A stretch of 44,822 nt of DNA from Clostridiales bacterium. Its GTDB lineage: Bacteria; Bacillota; Clostridia; Saccharofermentanales; Saccharofermentanaceae. Made by a program: the position numbers and the translations under genes. The stretch lies in NCBI GenBank assembly GCA_017962145.1, contig JAGCVX010000018.1:1-44822 (forward strand), given 5' to 3'. Below are positions 43,191 to 44,822 of the stretch, piece by piece. Position 1 is the first letter of the stretch; each line of letters opens with the position of its first letter. The notes under the pieces were generated by a model. It had not been told where the DNA came from. It was given only the letters and a program-made list of their open reading frames with translations, and ran no database searches.

Positions 43191-44504
43191 TCAGTCAAGG
43201 AATCCCTTGTAGTTATGTGTAACCATCTGAGATTCGATCTGATCGACCAGATCATTGGCAACACCGGTCATGATGAGAACGGAAGTACCTGCGAACCAGA
43301 CACCTTCCATACCTGTGATCTTACCAAGCAAAGTCGGGATAAGAACGACGATGCAGAGGAAGCAGGCGTCACACCAGTTGAGTCGGTTTGCGACCTTCGC
43401 GATAAACTCGGAAGTCGGACGACCGGGACGTACGCCGGGGATAAATCCACCGTTCTTCTGAAGATTCTGAGAAATCTCGATCGGATTAAACTGAATCATC
43501 GAGTAGAAGAATACGAACGCGAAAATGCAGATAAAGTAAGCTACGTAGTAGAACGGGCTGGAACCGAAGTTTCTGAACCATTCAACAACGATGTTCTTGC
43601 TGTTCGGGAAGAACCATGCCACCAGAGTAGACGGCAGAGACAAGAACGACATGGTGAAGATAACCGGCATAACGCTGGACTGGTTGACCTTCAACGGAAT
43701 GTATGTGTTCTGTCCGCCATAAACCTTACGGCCGATAACTTTCTTACTGTACTGAACCGGAATTCTTCTTTCAGCATTCTGTACGAATACACAGAAGATG
43801 ATCGTGATTACCGAAATCAGAGTGATAACGACAAACAGCAGAATTCCGAGAGTGTTACCAAGTGCAGCATTCTTGAACTTACCTGCGATGTTCAAAGCAT
43901 CGTAGTACAGTGTGCTGGCCATCTGCGGGATACGTGTTACGATACCTGCGAAGATGATCAGGGATACACCGTTACCGATACCTCTTTCATTGATACGCTC
44001 ACCGAGGAATACAACAAATGCTGTACCTGCGGTAAATGTAAGAATGATCAAAGCGGCTGTCAGCGGCTTCGGCAGATAGTTTGTCATAGCCGAACGTGTT
44101 GCCCATGTAAAGAAGGAAGCCTGCATTACAGCAAGACCAACTGTCAGATAACGAGTGATCTTCTGAAGCTTCTTCTGTCCCTCTTCACCTTCCTTGGCAA
44201 GATTCTCCAAGGCAGGGATAGCAACAGTGAGCAGCTGGATGATGATGGACGAGTTGATGTATGGGGTGATACCCATTGCGAAGATGGTTGCCGCATAAAG
44301 ACCACCACCTGCGATAATATCCATCAAGCTACCGATCTGACCCCAGTTTTGTACGATGCTGGAGAACTCCGTACGGTTGATACCAGGGCACGGAATCAGG
44401 CCACCGATCATGTAAAGGCCAAGAATAAACAGCGTAAAAAGCAGTTTCTTGCGCAGTTCCGGCAAACGGAATGCATTAACTAAGGTGTCAAATACGCCCT
44501 TCAT
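43191..44504 (-). CDS. secY: Protein translocase subunit SecY
   Basis: Channel of the Sec protein export machinery. The 437 residues start MKGVFDTLVNAFRLPELRKK, have ten hydrophobic helices, the plug-region PCPGINRTEFSS, LGMYMIGG-like helix 1, INERGIGNGVSLIIFAGIV, the cytoplasmic loop VQNAERRIPVQYSKK, and FIPGVRPGRPTSEF. The ATG at 44504 follows GGAGGT by 5-6 nt; that ribosome site overlaps the rplO stop codon. The longer reading from 44528 is not supported. Order rplO-secY-adk-map-infA is the classical spc end. Confidence 0.98.
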   Translation of the reverse strand: MKGVFDTLVNAFRLPELRKKLLFTLFILGLYMIGGLIPCPGINRTEFSSIVQNWGQIGSLMDIIAGGGLYAATIFAMGITPYINSSIIIQLLTVAIPALENLAKEGEEGQKKLQKITRYLTVGLAVMQASFFTWATRSAMTNYLPKPLTAALIILTFTAGTAFVVFLGERINERGIGNGVSLIIFAGIVTRIPQMASTLYYDALNIAGKFKNAALGNTLGILLFVVITLISVITIIFCVFVQNAERRIPVQYSKKVIGRKVYGGQNTYIPLKVNQSSVMPVIFTMSFLSLPSTLVAWFFPNSKNIVVEWFRNFGSSPFYYVAYFICIFAFVFFYSMIQFNPIEISQNLQKNGGFIPGVRPGRPTSEFIAKVANRLNWCDACFLCIVVLIPTLLGKITGMEGVWFAGTSVLIMTGVANDLVDQIESQMVTHNYKGFLD

Positions 44505-44505
44505 G

Positions 44506-44822
44506 TCATACCTCCAGTGCCGATCCACCAGCCTTTTCGATTTTCTCTTTTGCAGAAGCAGAGAACTTCTTAGCCTTAACTGTCAGCTTCTTTGTCAGTT
44601 CACCGTTACCGAGAACCTTCACGCCATCGTTAACCTTACCGAGTGTGATGATGCCGGCATCTGCAAGAATGGTTGCATCTACCTCAGCACCGTTATCGAA
44701 CTTCTCCAGATCGGAGACGTTGATCTCAACATACTCGCAAGCGAAACGCTTGTGGTTGAAACCACGCTTCGGCAGACGTCTGTAAAGAGGCATCTGACCA
44801 CCTTCAAAACCCGGACGATCAC
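44506..44822 (-). CDS. rplO: 50S ribosomal protein uL15, C-terminal part (5' end outside window)
   Basis: The visible 104 residues start [20 protein letters not shown] after one earlier residue, the family signature. They end with the ALADAGI-like [20 protein letters not shown] and [12 protein letters not shown]. The full protein should be about 145 residues, so the N-terminal 40 or so lie outside. The frame is open through the window edge, so the internal ATG at 44793 is not the start. The stop is inside the secY ribosome site, which couples the two genes. Confidence 0.97.
   Translation of the reverse strand, partial: DRPGFEGGQMPLYRRLPKRGFNHKRFACEYVEINVSDLEKFDNGAEVDATILADAGIITLGKVNDGVKVLGNGELTKKLTVKAKKFSASAKEKIEKAGGSALEV

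Noticed and set aside
43110..44483. Plus-strand 457-codon open frame over secY
   Set aside because: Antisense shadow of secY; no recognisable domain or ribosome site.

Overview
The window is a chromosomal segment of an anaerobic Gram-positive bacterium, most likely a member of Clostridia (Bacillota). The reasons are a pyruvate:ferredoxin oxidoreductase, an ECF transporter core placed directly after the spc/alpha ribosomal operons, a lid-zinc adenylate kinase, a VanW-domain wall protein, YfhO proteins and strong GGAGG ribosome binding sites. Genus and species cannot be read from the sequence. Almost everything is on the minus strand. Only three genes are on the plus strand: the priming sugar transferase, a HAD phosphatase and a family-2 glycosyltransferase. 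No rRNA, tRNA, IS element, phage gene or CRISPR array was seen.

Layout. 1-5.8 kb: the 5' part of nifJ (cut by the left edge), gpmI, and a membrane-anchored VanW protein with a Pro/Thr repeat tail. 5.9-23.6 kb: a surface-polysaccharide locus. It holds a priming glycosylphosphotransferase (plus strand); a manC-led operon (manC, a small coiled-coil protein, three GT4 enzymes); a plus-strand HAD phosphatase; and a long minus operon (119-aa unknown, GT4, gmd, wzm, wzt, rmd, GT4, methyltransferase, double-headed GT4). 23.7-32.7 kb: a second envelope block with two tandem YfhO-type glycosyltransferases, a phosphohexomutase and a small methyltransferase, facing a divergent DPM/CsbB-like GT2. 32.8-44.8 kb: housekeeping genes, being ppiB, truA, a ROK glucokinase, ecfT, a fused ecfA1-ecfA2, then rplQ, rpoA, rpsD, rpsK, rpsM, rpmJ, infA, map, adk, secY and the 3' part of rplO.

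How the genes work together. The phosphohexomutase could supply mannose-1-P and ManC would make GDP-mannose. Gmd would make GDP-4-keto-6-deoxymannose and the Rmd-like reductase GDP-D-rhamnose. Six GT4 domains would build a mannose/D-rhamnose polymer on a lipid-linked primer made by the sugar transferase. A WbdD-like methyltransferase could cap the chain. Wzm/Wzt, whose Wzt has a C-terminal extension of the cargo-recognition kind, would export it. This logic is known from Gram-negative O-antigens and from S-layer glycan clusters of Bacillales. The most interesting point is a roughly 60-residue block shared by the methyltransferase N-terminus and a stand-alone coiled-coil protein in the sister operon, which suggests a two-part chain-termination or scaffolding module. 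The GT2 plus YfhO pair looks like a separate undecaprenyl-phosphate-sugar decoration system.

Regulatory features: extended -10 promoters (TGnTATAAT) recur. Three housekeeping transcripts appear to begin with a stem-loop at the predicted start point.
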